A DNA stretch of 64,000 bases, taken from NCBI RefSeq assembly GCF_009389585.1, contig NZ_VIYG01000005.1, positions 62,001 through 126,000 on the forward strand, in the 5' to 3' direction. A model generated the notes under the pieces. That model was not told where the DNA came from. It was given only the letters and a program-made list of their open reading frames with translations, and ran no database searches. A program made the translations under genes and the position numbers. This DNA comes from Oceanobacillus sp. CFH 90083 (GTDB taxonomy: Bacteria; Bacillota; Bacilli; Bacillales; Amphibacillaceae). Positions 9,768 to 20,278 of the stretch are shown in pieces; position 1 is the stretch's first letter, and every line of letters begins with the position of its first letter.

Positions 9768-11594
9768 CTAATAATATTTCTCGTCAACAACATTACTTTC
9801 TTTTAACACTTTGTAAAATGGTTCAATAATTTCCCTTTGACAGTATTGGTTATTCCTAATTTCTGAGTATGTGAAAAACAATCTTTCTTTAGCTCTGGAA
9901 ATAGCAACAAAAAATGTAGAAGTTGTTTCTTGTTTGTCATATTCATAAGACCAAAAAGCTGAATCATCTAACCCAATTAGAAAGACAGTATTAAACTCTA
10001 ATCCTTTACTTTTATGAATCGTCATAATGGGGACAGAATTCTTTCCTTCAAAATAATCAATAACTAAATTCCAATCTTTATACTCTAAAAAATATTCAAA
10101 CATGGAATCCAGAATCTTTTCTACTAATGATTCAAAGTATGAAATATTTCTGTATTCTAGAAATGTAGCTTGAAAATTTTCAATTCCATAATATAATATA
10201 ATCGATTGAAAAATTTCAACTAAATCAGTAATTTCAGTTGCTAAATCTAATTTACTTTTTATATTTCTCAAAAACATTTTAGTCTTATCAGTCAAATCCT
10301 CTATTTCATTTGAATTAACATAATGATTCTCACCCATAAACATCATTTTTGTATTAATAACATTTAACCACGAATCAGCATCTCTTGAATTGAGAGAAGC
10401 TCTTAACGTACTTATTATAATTTCAGTAATTTTTTCCTTAAGCAAATCTTGATAAAATGATTCATCCCTAGCAAGAATATTGTATTGCCCTAGTACTGGC
10501 ACTAAAACTTCTGCATAGTTCTGTGATAGCTGCTTAACTAATATACATATATCTGACTGTTCAATACCTGTTTTTAGAAGTTCAGTAATTTTTACTGCTA
10601 TCTTCTTTGCTTCTATAATGTCGTTTTTTAAATACCATATTTCCGCGTGACCATCATCTGCTTCCCAAGCATCATTGGGAACTGGAGAAAAGTATTCATC
10701 ACTCAAATAATTATTCACCACTTCTTGAATTGCTAACAATTTTGGAGCAGAACGATGATTCATAAACAATGTGAATGATGCCGCTTTATAGTTCTTAATA
10801 AATCTTTCAAATGCATTTTCCATTGCTCCAGCCCAGGTCATAATCTTTTGACGATCATCACCAACTGCAGTTATTAGCGATCCTGAAGCATAAAAGCAAA
10901 CATTAAATAATTCATATTGGAGGTATGTTGTATCTTGAAATTCATCTAGAAAAATATACTCATAAGTTTTTCTTAAAGCATTTAATAGATGAGGATTATT
11001 TTTTAAAAGTAAAATAACTAATCTAGAAATCATTTTAAATGTTAAATATGATTTCCCAATACTATTTCCTTTTAACATTTTTTTCCAAATAATAGCTAAT
11101 TGCTCATTTTCAATTGGTAAACTATCACTAACCATTTGATTTTCTTTTAGATACTTTTGCTTTTTTGAGGTTAAATTTACTCCTACTTCAGCGAAAGCTT
11201 GTGTTAAACCATTAAGATTAGTATCAACCTCATAATCTTCTTTCGGCCTCCACTCACTAGGAAGAGCAAAAAGAAAACGGTCTAAAATGCTTTTAGAAAA
11301 AGAATCGAATGTCATTGAAACAAAGAGGAGTTCTTTATTTTTAGGTATCCTTTTCTTTACTCTTTCAGCTAAGTTTTCTGCTGCATCTTTTTTAAAACTA
11401 ACTGCTAAAATTTTTTTAGGGTCTGAACATAAACCTGTTGTTAATAAATAATTGGCTTTTTGTGCTAATAACTCAGTTTTTCCCGCTCCGGGTCCAGCAA
11501 CTACAAGTACATTATTTGAATGTTTTATTGATTGAAATGCATTCCCTTCCATGTCTAAACCATCCGTAGGCTGCCACGAACTTATTAAATTCAC
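9768..11594 (-). CDS. UvrD/PcrA-like helicase (Gabija GajB-like)
   Basis: This SF1 helicase of 608 residues has the Walker A AGPGAGKTE (about 33-41), the Walker B DEFQDT, the TIHKSKGLEF motif V region and AISRAKERL (motif VI). It begins with a GTG two bases after the OLD-nuclease stop, with AGGAGGAG overlapping the upstream gene, so the two are translationally coupled. The order OLD nuclease then UvrD-like helicase is that of the Gabija anti-phage system. It is somewhat longer than canonical GajB. A general repair helicase is unlikely given the pairing and the island context. Confidence 0.8.
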   Translation of the reverse strand: MNLISSWQPTDGLDMEGNAFQSIKHSNNVLVVAGPGAGKTELLAQKANYLLTTGLCSDPKKILAVSFKKDAAENLAERVKKRIPKNKELLFVSMTFDSFSKSILDRFLFALPSEWRPKEDYEVDTNLNGLTQAFAEVGVNLTSKKQKYLKENQMVSDSLPIENEQLAIIWKKMLKGNSIGKSYLTFKMISRLVILLLKNNPHLLNALRKTYEYIFLDEFQDTTYLQYELFNVCFYASGSLITAVGDDRQKIMTWAGAMENAFERFIKNYKAASFTLFMNHRSAPKLLAIQEVVNNYLSDEYFSPVPNDAWEADDGHAEIWYLKNDIIEAKKIAVKITELLKTGIEQSDICILVKQLSQNYAEVLVPVLGQYNILARDESFYQDLLKEKITEIIISTLRASLNSRDADSWLNVINTKMMFMGENHYVNSNEIEDLTDKTKMFLRNIKSKLDLATEITDLVEIFQSIILYYGIENFQATFLEYRNISYFESLVEKILDSMFEYFLEYKDWNLVIDYFEGKNSVPIMTIHKSKGLEFNTVFLIGLDDSAFWSYEYDKQETTSTFFVAISRAKERLFFTYSEIRNNQYCQREIIEPFYKVLKESNVVDEKYY

Positions 11595-11596
11595 CC

Positions 11597-13603
11597 TTAT
11601 TCTCCTCCTAATTTTTGATGAACTTTCTTTGCTATTCGTTGAAATAATTCTGGAATAGCGTCTTGTATTTCTATATTTTGAAGAGCAAGAAGATGAGTAA
11701 CTGGTTTTCCTCGATTTAAGAAGAAATAGTCATACCAAATCATTAATTCTTTTTGTGCTAATGTAAAAGAACTGCCATCTCCACCTTTCTCCTTTAGAGT
11801 ATTAGAAATAGACCTATTTCTTCGAGCAAAATAGGGTTGTTCTTTTTTTTGATCAGGAGTTAATTCACTTATTTTAAAATTATTTGAACCTATAGATAGT
11901 ACAGGTCCTTCTTGTTCATTAAGAATGGATATATATTCGTCCTTATAATTCTCTAACATTAAAAAGTCAATATCAATGGGAAAAGAAAAATATATATCAT
12001 ACTCTTCTAAAAAAGTAACCCAAGGTTGCAATTGTTCATCCTTAATTTCTCTTAAATGTAAAGACTCGAGATTATCTTTAAGTATTGATCCGTCAGTTAA
12101 TGTAATTTCTCCAATTTCCAAATCAATTTTCATTTTTTCTTTAATGGCGTATTTTATTCGTCCCCATCCGCCACCATACCTTTCTTTATCTAAATCTAGT
12201 AATGTAATAAATGGGATTTTTAGTAAATTTAAAAGCCTCCAAAAATGATTAACATGTCTTCCACCTAAAGGAACAACCGATATTCCTTCGTAATCAAGAT
12301 TAGGGTAATTTATTGATAAAAAATGAGGTAATAAAATTTCTTCACTATCTACTTCACCTAAAATTACAAGTGTTGAAAAATAAAGCTCTGGATATTTTTT
12401 TACAGCTTCTTTTACAAATTTATGTGCTTCATCAGATTTACTAGGTAATAATATTTTATTTACTACACTTGCATCAATACTATTCTCTAATCGAACATGT
12501 CTAATTTGTTCAGGTTCAACTCTTTTTATAACCGAAGGGCTATGTGAAGTAAATAACACTTGAGAATTTAAATTCTCAGAAATACTCACTAAATTTTTCA
12601 AAACACTTCCCAATAAATGTGGACTAACATGATTTTCAGGTTCTTCAACAAGTAAAAGAGTAATTGCAGGAGGTTTAGTATTAAGGATTTTCTTATCTTC
12701 CTCAACCTTCTTCTTAATGTCTTCTATCCCTTTTTGTTCAATTTTCAAAAATGAGTCTATTAAAGATAAATAGAAAAGCGACTGTAAACCATCGCCTAAT
12801 TCTTTCACTGTATATGATTTCTGATATGGTGCAGGTGAAAATTCCACTTCTAGTTTTTTTAAAATTTGTTCTAAATCTGTACTCCCAAACCTTATATTAG
12901 CCTTATTAAAACGTGAATTATTATGGTAAGCTTTCCATTGTTGAGAAATCGTTTTTTCTAACAGTTCAATTCCAGATTGTGAACTGATAGCCTTATCTAA
13001 GTCGTTAATCTTATCAGTTATTGCTACTTTATCAGTTTCTTTCCAATTTATTTGATTTAACAACCTCCACAAAATGGTACCTGAAGCATTCTTCAACTGT
13101 TCATAAGGATTTCGAATAGCGGGAATATAAATTACATCTATTTTAGATTTATCATGAACTGACATTGGCTTTAGTTCACGCTGTGTCCCTCTAAAAGTAA
13201 CATAAGAAAGATTTGTTTCAATCAACCCCTCAGGAGTGTTTCCCGGCTTCCAATTTGCTTCATAACGGATCAAAATAAAAGGTAGTTCACCTTCATTCTC
13301 TACAGTAAAACTTTCAAAGAAACTTGGAATACTATAATCGTCTTCGCCTTTTTTATCATAAAATTCAAATTTTGCTTCAAAGTAGAGTGAGGTTTCTTCA
13401 CCTATGTCGGTTGATTGTGAAACTTCATGAAAATCATCTTTTTTCAAGCGTATGTTATTGAACATACAATTCAAAGCGCTTAAAATTGTACTTTTTCCTG
13501 CGCTATTATGTCCAATAAAAGCTGAAAAACTCTCAAATGGTATAATTACTGGTTTTTTTCCAAAGCTTCGATAATTAGATATGGTGAATTCTGCTAATTT
13601 CAT
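11597..13603 (-). CDS. OLD-family ATPase-TOPRIM nuclease (Gabija GajA-like)
   Basis: The roughly 668-residue protein starts with an ABC-type ATPase half: Walker A GHNSAGKST (about 31-39), a degenerate signature ELGDGLQSLFYLSL, and Walker B LLLVEEPENHVSP. The C-terminal half is a TOPRIM domain with LGEVDSEE and LLDLDKER as the metal-binding acidic sites. This is the class 2 OLD nuclease layout found next to UvrD-like helicases, as in Gabija, where it nicks DNA when nucleotides are depleted. The ATG at 13603 has GGAG at suitable spacing. The name Gabija is given as 'like' because the lengths exceed those of the prototype. Confidence 0.8.
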   Translation of the reverse strand: MKLAEFTISNYRSFGKKPVIIPFESFSAFIGHNSAGKSTILSALNCMFNNIRLKKDDFHEVSQSTDIGEETSLYFEAKFEFYDKKGEDDYSIPSFFESFTVENEGELPFILIRYEANWKPGNTPEGLIETNLSYVTFRGTQRELKPMSVHDKSKIDVIYIPAIRNPYEQLKNASGTILWRLLNQINWKETDKVAITDKINDLDKAISSQSGIELLEKTISQQWKAYHNNSRFNKANIRFGSTDLEQILKKLEVEFSPAPYQKSYTVKELGDGLQSLFYLSLIDSFLKIEQKGIEDIKKKVEEDKKILNTKPPAITLLLVEEPENHVSPHLLGSVLKNLVSISENLNSQVLFTSHSPSVIKRVEPEQIRHVRLENSIDASVVNKILLPSKSDEAHKFVKEAVKKYPELYFSTLVILGEVDSEEILLPHFLSINYPNLDYEGISVVPLGGRHVNHFWRLLNLLKIPFITLLDLDKERYGGGWGRIKYAIKEKMKIDLEIGEITLTDGSILKDNLESLHLREIKDEQLQPWVTFLEEYDIYFSFPIDIDFLMLENYKDEYISILNEQEGPVLSIGSNNFKISELTPDQKKEQPYFARRNRSISNTLKEKGGDGSSFTLAQKELMIWYDYFFLNRGKPVTHLLALQNIEIQDAIPELFQRIAKKVHQKLGGE

Positions 13604-13869
13604 TTTAAACTCCAATCAATAATAGTTTTCTATAATTATAACTTATTTTATTAATTAAATGGAAAAGAAAAGCAATTTTACATCTATATTTCATTAATAA
13701 CCTTATAATAGTAGTAGAACAATAAAATCAGTTTTAAATATATAACAGGATTTTTTAGAATTACCATTCATACTATTTAATTTCCAAATACGTGATCTAA
13801 CTCTATCATCTTTAGACAGTATTCACTTTAATCTTATCTTTTTTCCATACTAAATGATGAGGTGTTGGA

Positions 13870-14345
13870 ATGGACGAATATCGAAAAAGCGGTTATACAG
13901 TGTATAATATCAAGTATCATGTTATATAAGTAACGAATTATAGATATAAGGTGTTTGGTGTTTCTAGGTAAGATTATGAAGCTAGAGGAAAACCATCCTG
14001 CAAGGCGGTGTTGGTAAAGATCATATCCATTTATTATTATCTTGTCCTACAAGCGTTGCCTCAAGTAAAATCCATCAATATCTAAAAGGAAGATCTTCCA
14101 GATTATTGCAAAATGAATTCCCAAAATTAAAAAAATATTAGGGGAAGCATTTGTGAGCAAGAGAGTACTTTTGCACCACAAATAGAACAGTAACGGAAGA
14201 GATAATAAGAAATTATTTTGTAATCAATTCAATGAAAATAAAGAAGATATATTCAAAATTGAAGAATGAGTTCAGTCCTTTTTGGAATAAACTTTAGCTT
14301 AAGGCCTTTGAACAGGACTTCAGCCTAAAAAGCGGCTTTAGTCGC
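13870..14345 (+). mobile_element. IS200/IS605-type remnant with broken tnpA
   Basis: From the ATG at 13870 the translation reads MDEYRKSGYTVYNIKYHVI, the typical start of IS200-type TnpA (Y1 HUH transposase). A second block (14014-14130) gives GKDHIHLLLSCPTSVASSKI, which contains the HUH-type His pair. Stops and a frameshift separate the blocks. Downstream (14309-14340) lies a hairpin resembling the subterminal structures of this family (GGACTTCAGCC ... GGCTTTAGTC). The element is non-functional. Confidence 0.75.
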
Positions 14346-14630
14346 CAACATTTAAGTCCAATTCCACCTGATTTAGCAGGTGGTTGTTTAAGACAAAAAT
14401 AATATCGTTAATGCTGACACTTTGTATATTCTTTACTTCTTAATAAGTTTACTGATATATTTTATTCAAAAGTATTAATACCTTGTAAGAAACTTAGAGA
14501 TAGAATAAAGCTTTGGTCTTTCTGAAGATTTGTTTTTGATTATGTTTCTGCCTACTTATATAAGATTTTCTGATTGAAAAGATCCTGGACTTTCACCACT
14601 AAGTTCAAACCCATGCTTGGTGCACAAAAA

Positions 14631-14665
14631 GGGATAGAAGGTAATTTTATCCACTCTTCTATCCC
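14631..14665 (-). terminator. Rho-independent terminator of the membrane-protein gene
   Basis: A perfect 10-base stem (GGGATAGAAG and CTTCTATCCC) with a loop of about 15 bases is followed on the minus strand by five T residues (14630-14626). It lies about 36 bases beyond the stop of the membrane-protein gene. Confidence 0.8.
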
Positions 14666-14700
14666 CCTTACTACTAATCAAAATAGCAATTAGAATTGTG

Positions 14701-15540
14701 TTATCTAAATATTGTTATAACTTTTCTGAAAAACCTTAAGAAAAATTGTTTGTAATGGGTTCCATACTTTAAAACATATATAAAACATTGGTTAAAAAAA
14801 TACCCCAATAACAAAGTAGGAAGACTAAAAATTAATAATATAAAGCTTAATCTAATCGACATTACCAAAAAGTTATCATTACTATTAATAAAAAGAAGAT
14901 AGTTTAGTATTGTAAATATATCAGGTATTTTCAATTCAAAATCATTAAAACCAGCAATTAAGCCAATAACTGTAGCAGCAAATGTTACTGGAATTAAAGT
15001 AATCTTGAAAAAGTCCTTATGGTGGTCTAACCTTTGTTTATAAAAATCTTTGCCGACTCGCAATAACCTTTTATACATTCCAATATTAATAATAAGTAAA
15101 TACATTATAACAGATATAAAATATGACAATCCCCCATTGTTATCCAAGCTCATTAATAAATTACTACCAAAATAATAATTATTCGATAATATATCAACAG
15201 ACAATTGATACAAGAATAAAACCGGTAAGAGTGGAGCTATGTAAATAAGCAAAGGAACATCGTATTTTTTTAAACTTTTCTCATTATAGTTCTTCATTAT
15301 TTTTGAAAAGAACATATCAAATATAAATGTTATGAATAAAGGGAACATAGAAAAAAGAAGCATTATCCCTAGAACACTTGGTATAATGAATAATGACATT
15401 AATCCTATTTCATTATGGAAACCTATTATTAGGTATAATATAACATATAAAAATACCAACAACATAATTATAGAAAAGGTTTTAGTTGTTAAATCAGCAG
15501 CTTTAAAATCGTTCACACATTTTTTAATAAATCCCCTCAT
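14701..15540 (-). CDS. Multi-spanning membrane protein, family not recognised
   Basis: The roughly 279-residue product has about seven hydrophobic segments (for example IIMLLVFLYVILYLIIGF near the N-terminus, LLIYIAPLLPVLFLY in the middle and LSFILLIFSLPTLLLGYFF near the end). Short Lys-rich loops separate them. The ATG at 15540 has GGGGGAT upstream. It lies just inside the right end of element A. A degraded homologue lies at 62690-63030 beyond the third mtaB repeat, so the gene seems to be a standard right-end gene of this element family. A role in transfer, exclusion or immunity is possible, but the sequence does not decide it. Confidence 0.6.
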   Translation of the reverse strand: MRGFIKKCVNDFKAADLTTKTFSIIMLLVFLYVILYLIIGFHNEIGLMSLFIIPSVLGIMLLFSMFPLFITFIFDMFFSKIMKNYNEKSLKKYDVPLLIYIAPLLPVLFLYQLSVDILSNNYYFGSNLLMSLDNNGGLSYFISVIMYLLIINIGMYKRLLRVGKDFYKQRLDHHKDFFKITLIPVTFAATVIGLIAGFNDFELKIPDIFTILNYLLFINSNDNFLVMSIRLSFILLIFSLPTLLLGYFFNQCFIYVLKYGTHYKQFFLRFFRKVITIFR

Positions 15541-15620
15541 ATCTATCCCCCTTTTTTCTATTTTATTATTACATTTATAAAAACAAAAGATAGAATAAGA
15601 CAAAATTTATTTTTAAAAAT

Positions 15621-15970
15621 TTTTGAGGGTACAGTTATAAAATATTTAAGGAGGAGTAGGATGTTTTGGTAGCTATTCGGTATTATTTAAAGGAAAACAA
15701 TCAATAAAAAAGACGTTTTAGAATGATTTCTCCCACTCTTCTATGCACTGCCATTACTAAATCCAGTAGCAATCATAAGTAAGTTTACTAGGTTGCAGCC
15801 GAGCGTGTGAAAGCTCACTGTTTTTGGCAGCTTTTCAGCCATTTATATTTCATCCTTTCATTAAAATCTTTATTATATATAACTTCATCGTATCTTATAT
15901 TATCACAAAAGATTAGAAATAGAATACAAAAGGCCATTTTCACATAAATGAGGTGAAAGGCTCTTTCTAT
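15621..15970. repeat. mtaB 5'-end repeat, copy 2, with element-end sequence
   Basis: On the minus strand an ATG at 15842 opens MAEKLPKTVSFHTLGC, identical to MtaB residues 1-16, then the sequence switches to unrelated DNA. The part left of the switch (15621-15794) matches 62091-62263 next to copy 3. The repeat is therefore a displaced mtaB 5' end fused to an element terminus, that is, an attR-like junction between elements A and B. Confidence 0.8.
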
Positions 15971-16119
15971 TATGGAGTTATGATCTTTCATTTATCAATT
16001 GAATGAATTTCATAATTCTAAGCCCTTGCACTTTAAGCGTTTTGAAATAAAAAAAGAAGTACCTCCACAAATCTCGTATAATGGTAGTTGACTAGAAAAC
16101 CATAAAGAGACTGAAGGAG

Positions 16120-16230
16120 TACTCCAAGCCTATTTGACATCCAAGAATTATATGACATGGAACTACAAAAAAATATGAAGCGATTATTGTAAACGAGCAC
16201 ATTATCCCAGCACCCAATTTTCAAATTAAG
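16120..16230 (+). pseudogene. Possible IS1182-type transposase N-terminal fragment
   Basis: The plus strand reads FDIQELYDMELQKNMKRLL then a stop and SQHPIFKLSRHK, which resembles the opening of IS1182-like transposases. A decayed transposase of that broad type resumes at 19150. The two may be halves of one element split by the IS481-type insertion. The similarity is short, so confidence is low. Confidence 0.3.
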
Positions 16231-16332
16231 TCGGCATAAAATCTGAAATAATGTGCTTCGATTTTCACGATATTTCGGAATGCGCTAAACTTTTCCCAAA
16301 ATAATCCAGCTCCATTTTTCAAAAAGAAGCCC

Positions 16333-16593
16333 CTAAAATGGGTCCTCGACTTTCATATATTGATTTAAATCAACCCCTACTTTATAAACTTCTTCTCGGT
16401 GGAGCACGACTTTCACTTTTTTCTCTAACGTAATAAACCAATCCGTATCCTTCTCCAAAAACGCTTCAAAATACTGATGCTGTATAAGAAGATGACACGT
16501 ATATCCTTGATCTACCCAATATGCTTCATGACCAATCCATAACCTCCATTCCATATCATCATAATGAAAAACCAAGATACCTTTTGTCATCAT
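16333..16593 (-). CDS. Small transposon-associated protein (DUF5348-like)
   Basis: This intact 86-residue frame follows the ATPase pseudogene. Its pattern (KGILVFHYDD, WRLWIG, a Gly then a beta-rich stretch, EKDTDWFI) resembles the small beta-rich DUF5348-type proteins that accompany such transposases. Its function is unknown. It survives as an open frame although its partners are broken. Confidence 0.45.
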   Translation of the reverse strand: MMTKGILVFHYDDMEWRLWIGHEAYWVDQGYTCHLLIQHQYFEAFLEKDTDWFITLEKKVKVVLHREEVYKVGVDLNQYMKVEDPF

Positions 16594-16727
16594 AACCCAC
16601 GATCCTCTATAGCGAGACGTATAACTTCATCATCAATTTGTTCTTTCTTTAACTGAGCTCCAAACAGAAGGCTATTTATTGTCAATGTATTAATCACCCT
16701 TGGCCAGCCTTGAGAACGCAATAGCCT

Positions 16728-17405
16728 CTATTGCTGTGTCCGTAAAAACAGCATGTTTGCACCAGCTAATTTGAGGTGATGCTCGATGTACTGCTGGATT
16801 CCTTCTTTCCCAAGAGGCTGCATCTCATATTTCATAATCAGCCGCTGTGCTAATGGGCGATGATGATTAATGGATAAACGTGTTTTAAGATAAGGAAGTC
16901 CAGATAAAACTAAGATAAATGGATTCGTTGAATCCATTTGAAAATTAAATAAAAGGGCTAAGTCCTGAAAGAATGCATCTTTCGCGCTCCTGATTCATTT
17001 GTTCAATCCCTTGTTGAATTTGACGAAATAAATCTACCTTCCGGAATTTCGGTGCTTCTCCAAGTCCATAAGCTAAACCACGATAAAAGTCCATAACGCC
17101 TCCTGTGGAAAAAGGGAAGTAGACGATATGATATAGCGAAGGATGAAAGGATTCTTTAAAAGAACGCAGCGTAAATTTTTTGCCGGCTCCGGCTTCTCCT
17201 ACGAGAAGCCCCATTCCTTTCTTTCTTTCAAGTAATGGAGCGCTCCAAGTGCCCCTTGATAATCGATTGATAAAAACGCATTTTCCGGACGTATATCTTT
17301 AGAAAACGGTGTTTGTGCCAAGGAATAGAATGTTTTATACATGGATATTCTCCTCCAGCTTTTCCGGCTTGGTAAATGGAGAACGAACACGTTTGGCGTG
17401 GGCAT
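16728..17405 (-). pseudogene. ExeA/TniB-like AAA ATPase of the transposon, frameshifted
   Basis: Three frames must be joined. The first gives MYKTFYSLAQTPFSKDI with PENAFLSIDYQGALGALHYL. The second has the Walker A region GLLVGEAGAGKKFTLRSF, with Lys-Phe in place of the usual Lys-Thr/Ser. The third contains NPFILVLSGLPYLKTRLS and HHLKLAGA. Frameshifts lie near 17205 and 16940. The parent family supplies target selection or transposase activation for rve-type transposases. Confidence 0.75.
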
Positions 17406-18588
17406 TATCTTTCATCGATACAGGTACTGCCTCCGCTATTTTTTGGTCATCCTCAAACACAAAAATCCCTTTCTCATCAAAACGGACATCGATAGATTGT
17501 CCGATAAAACGCGGAGGCACCTCATAAAGCTGCCTGTTTAACGTAATGGTACTGTCCGCTTTCACCTTACGGTGCTCTCTCTTCAAGAAAATCGTATCTA
17601 GAATCGACGTATCCTCCAGGAAATACACGTTTTCTAATTGGGATTGATACACTTCGTGGGGCGTCTTCCCTTCTAAAGAGGTATGAGCCCGCCGATAATA
17701 ATCTTCTTCTAACCAACGCCAGAATCGTTCATTCAATTCTTCTAAAGAATGTACAGGATCTCCCTGCAGAAGCGGATAGAATCTGGTTTGTATCGTTTTA
17801 ACAACCCTTTCTACCTTGCCTTTCGCACGGGGATCGTACGGCTGCGTGTGCACCAACGTAATTCCTAATTGCGCACAAGCATATTGAAGGGTTTCTGCAC
17901 GATAGATTTTTCCATTATCGGCATAAATCAGACTTGGTTTCCCTCGCTGAAGCAATGCTTCCTTGGTCACTACTCTTACACCGTCAAATTTCTCGGATGT
18001 AAAGAATTGTCCAAATGGCACCAATCGGGAACAATCATCAATGTATAGAATCAAAAATGTTTTTTCTTTTTTCCATCTATGGAGATGTAGGGACCATGCG
18101 ATACGTCCCCCTGCCATAAATGATTGACTCGTTCATGGGCAAATCTTTTTCGCTCCGGGGTGGCACTTATTTTTTTGCCCACAAGGTTGTGTTTTTTGAG
18201 TAATCGGTTTATAGTAGAATAAGATATTGTATTTTTATTGATTTCTCCCTGCTTAATGAGCTGTTCGTAGAATACGCTCACAGGCATGTGGAGAAATTTT
18301 TTTCTGATATAAAGGATTTGATCCTGATCTTCTGGGGTTAATCTCCTGGAATTTCCCCGATCTGTTCTTTTCTTTGGTTTCAATGCGCTGAATCCGTGTT
18401 GTCGATAGTGATATAGCCACTCCTTTATCGTTTTCTCTGCCACGGTTCGCTTACTGTAATAAGGAACGGAATGCACCTTGCCTTCTAGCTGTTCAAAATA
18501 TGCTTTGGCATCTACCTGTTCATTTAATTAATGGAGCGATTAAGCCATATCGAAATAAAGCTACTTGTTCACGTTCTTTTTCTGTCAT
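17335..18588 (-). pseudogene. rve-type DDE transposase (IS481-like), frameshifted
   Basis: The gene starts at the ATG at 18588 (MTEKEREQVALFRYGLIAPL) and is interrupted by frameshifts near 18530 and 18080. It shows a helix-turn-helix region (TIKEWLYHYRQHGFSALKPK) and then the DDE core: the first Asp in GDVSHGPYI, the second in YADNG and the Glu in KGKVERVVKTI. A C-terminal beta domain (RQLYEVPPRFIG) follows. All catalytic residues are present, so the gene was lost by indels only. Confidence 0.8.
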
Positions 18589-18849
18589 GGAATCTTCCTC
18601 CTTTTGATGAGAAGGACAACCGGTCATCCATAAGTTTATTCTACTTTTTACGACACGCCTTGAAAACGCAAAAGATATGTGAAACCGTGATTATTTTTTT
18701 AGGGCATCAAAATACGACTGCATTAATTTGCCTCATTTAGACGCTTGATTAAGTCTTGGATGGTGGGGACACGCTCGATGTAGCGAATAAAAAAGGAAAT
18801 AATCATCCCTGCATAATTTTGTTCAACAGGCGCTCCAAGCCGGGATTTC

Positions 18850-19113
18850 TGAAATGTTTTTTATGTGAAATGACTTTTTCTATCCTGCCGGATTTTCTCC
18901 TTCCTTATTTTCAATATACCCTTCACACGGTTTTAAGAAGTATAAGAGAAGTTCTCGAAAACAAAAAAGGAAAAGGATCCCGTCAATTATGGACATTCGA
19001 CGACAGATCGGAATACGTAATGTAGCTTCTTCTGTGATTCCGTTTCTCCAATAAAAACCATGATGATAGACATTTCCCCCAGCTGCACAATGACAATTTG
19101 GACATTGATCCAA
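18850..19113. pseudogene. DUF6431-type zinc-domain transposase fragment, apparently inverted in part
   Basis: On the minus strand 19113 to about 18999 encodes MDQCPNCHC followed by NVYHHGFYWRNGI, the first half of an ISL3-like zinc domain (DUF6431). The expected second half (CxxC then FSILPDFLLPYFQYTLHTVL) is encoded on the opposite strand at about 18856-18960. This suggests a local inversion within a dead element. DNA between 18600 and 18850 appears to be debris of the same kind. Confidence 0.5.
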
Positions 19114-19149
19114 TACTGGAAAATCATTTTCTTTGACTTTATCTTTAAA

Positions 19150-20176
19150 ATGAACTGCGGATTTCTAGTTTCTGATTCTACTACGTCAGAAGCTGCGTAT
19201 TCTCACTTGGTTACAAAAAGGATTTATCGCTGATGAAGTCATTGCTATTGATGCCACCCACTTTGAAGCACGAGACACGGCGTCCATTTAAAAAGAAGAA
19301 AAATTGGAAGCCGCGCCCAAAAAGCGTGGGCATAAATCTAAATCTAAGGAAGAGCGCGAGCAATATCTTCAAGATCAAGTAGAAAAAGAAGCAAACCTGC
19401 CATTGTATGAAAAGAAAATGGAAGCACAGTTAGATGTTCCGTTAGAAGTATTGCGTGCAGAGGTACCAATGAATCCCAAATGTGGCGCGAAAAAAATGCA
19501 GATGGTAAAAATGAATTTTGGTTTGGCTACAGAGGGCACCTCGCAGTTGGCACATCAAGCCAATATATTCTGCAGTCTTTATTTTCTTCTGGCAGCTTAA
19601 ATGATGGAAAAGCCGCTATTGCCCTATTGAAAAGAATAGATCAAAGACTTCCTATTACGTCTGCTTCTTACCAGATATTGGATGCAGGTTATGATTTCGA
19701 GCCAATTTTTGAACAGATTCATCACATGGGACAACAGTCTGTCACTGCCTATAATAAGCGAAATGAAGGCGAAATGATCGAGTTTGATAAGGAATTTGCC
19801 CCAATCTGTTTTTGAGAACATTCCTATAAATATGACAGCTTTGATCCGAAATACGAAACATAGAAATATACTAGACCAAAGGAATATAGCGACTACCCGC
19901 TTGCGAACGAAGGTATCTGTAAAAAAGTGTATAAAGCCAAGGTAATCACCGATTTAAGGCGTTAAACTGTGCCTTCACGCCAATCTAAAAGCTTGGAAAA
20001 TATTCTAAAAACAGACAGTAGTAGAACGTGTCAACGCTTATTTAAAAGAGTTCTATCAGTTAAATAATGATCGTTATCCCACTGGAAAGCGTGCGAAAAT
20101 TCATTTTGACAGGCTCGCTTTGATTTATAATACTTCCCAAATAGCTGCGGATATTATTCAACAACAAGCTGCATAA
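19150..20176 (+). pseudogene. IS1182-like transposase remnant
   Basis: The plus strand carries a broken DDE transposase. It shows the first Asp in IAIDATHFEARD, the charged linker KKRGHKSKSKEERE, the FWFGYRGHLAVGTSSQYI block and ILDAGYDFEPI with the second Asp. A degraded tail ends at the TAA at 20174-20176. At least one frameshift (about 19490) and several stops are present. The 5' end is missing or displaced to 16120-16230. Confidence 0.8.
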
Positions 20177-20278
20177 TTCTTGTTTTTTAAAATACACTTT
20201 CGAAAATTCTGCTCGTCTTTGTATTTTTAGAAAGAGCTATTATGAAATTCATTTTTCCACATGAAACTATTCAAATTT

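Larger units (their letters stand above)
16333..18588 (-). mobile_element. Decayed transposon: rve transposase, ExeA-like ATPase and small ORF
   Basis: Three minus-strand coding regions in order (transposase, AAA ATPase, 86-residue protein) form a known type of Bacillales two-component element related to IS481/IS21 logic. Both main genes are broken by frameshifts, so the element is inactive. Exact terminal repeats were not resolved; the limits given are those of the coding regions. Confidence 0.75.

Noticed and set aside
16033-16224. 63-codon minus-strand frame
   Set aside because: It is antisense to the possible transposase fragment at 16120-16230 and shows no protein-like pattern.
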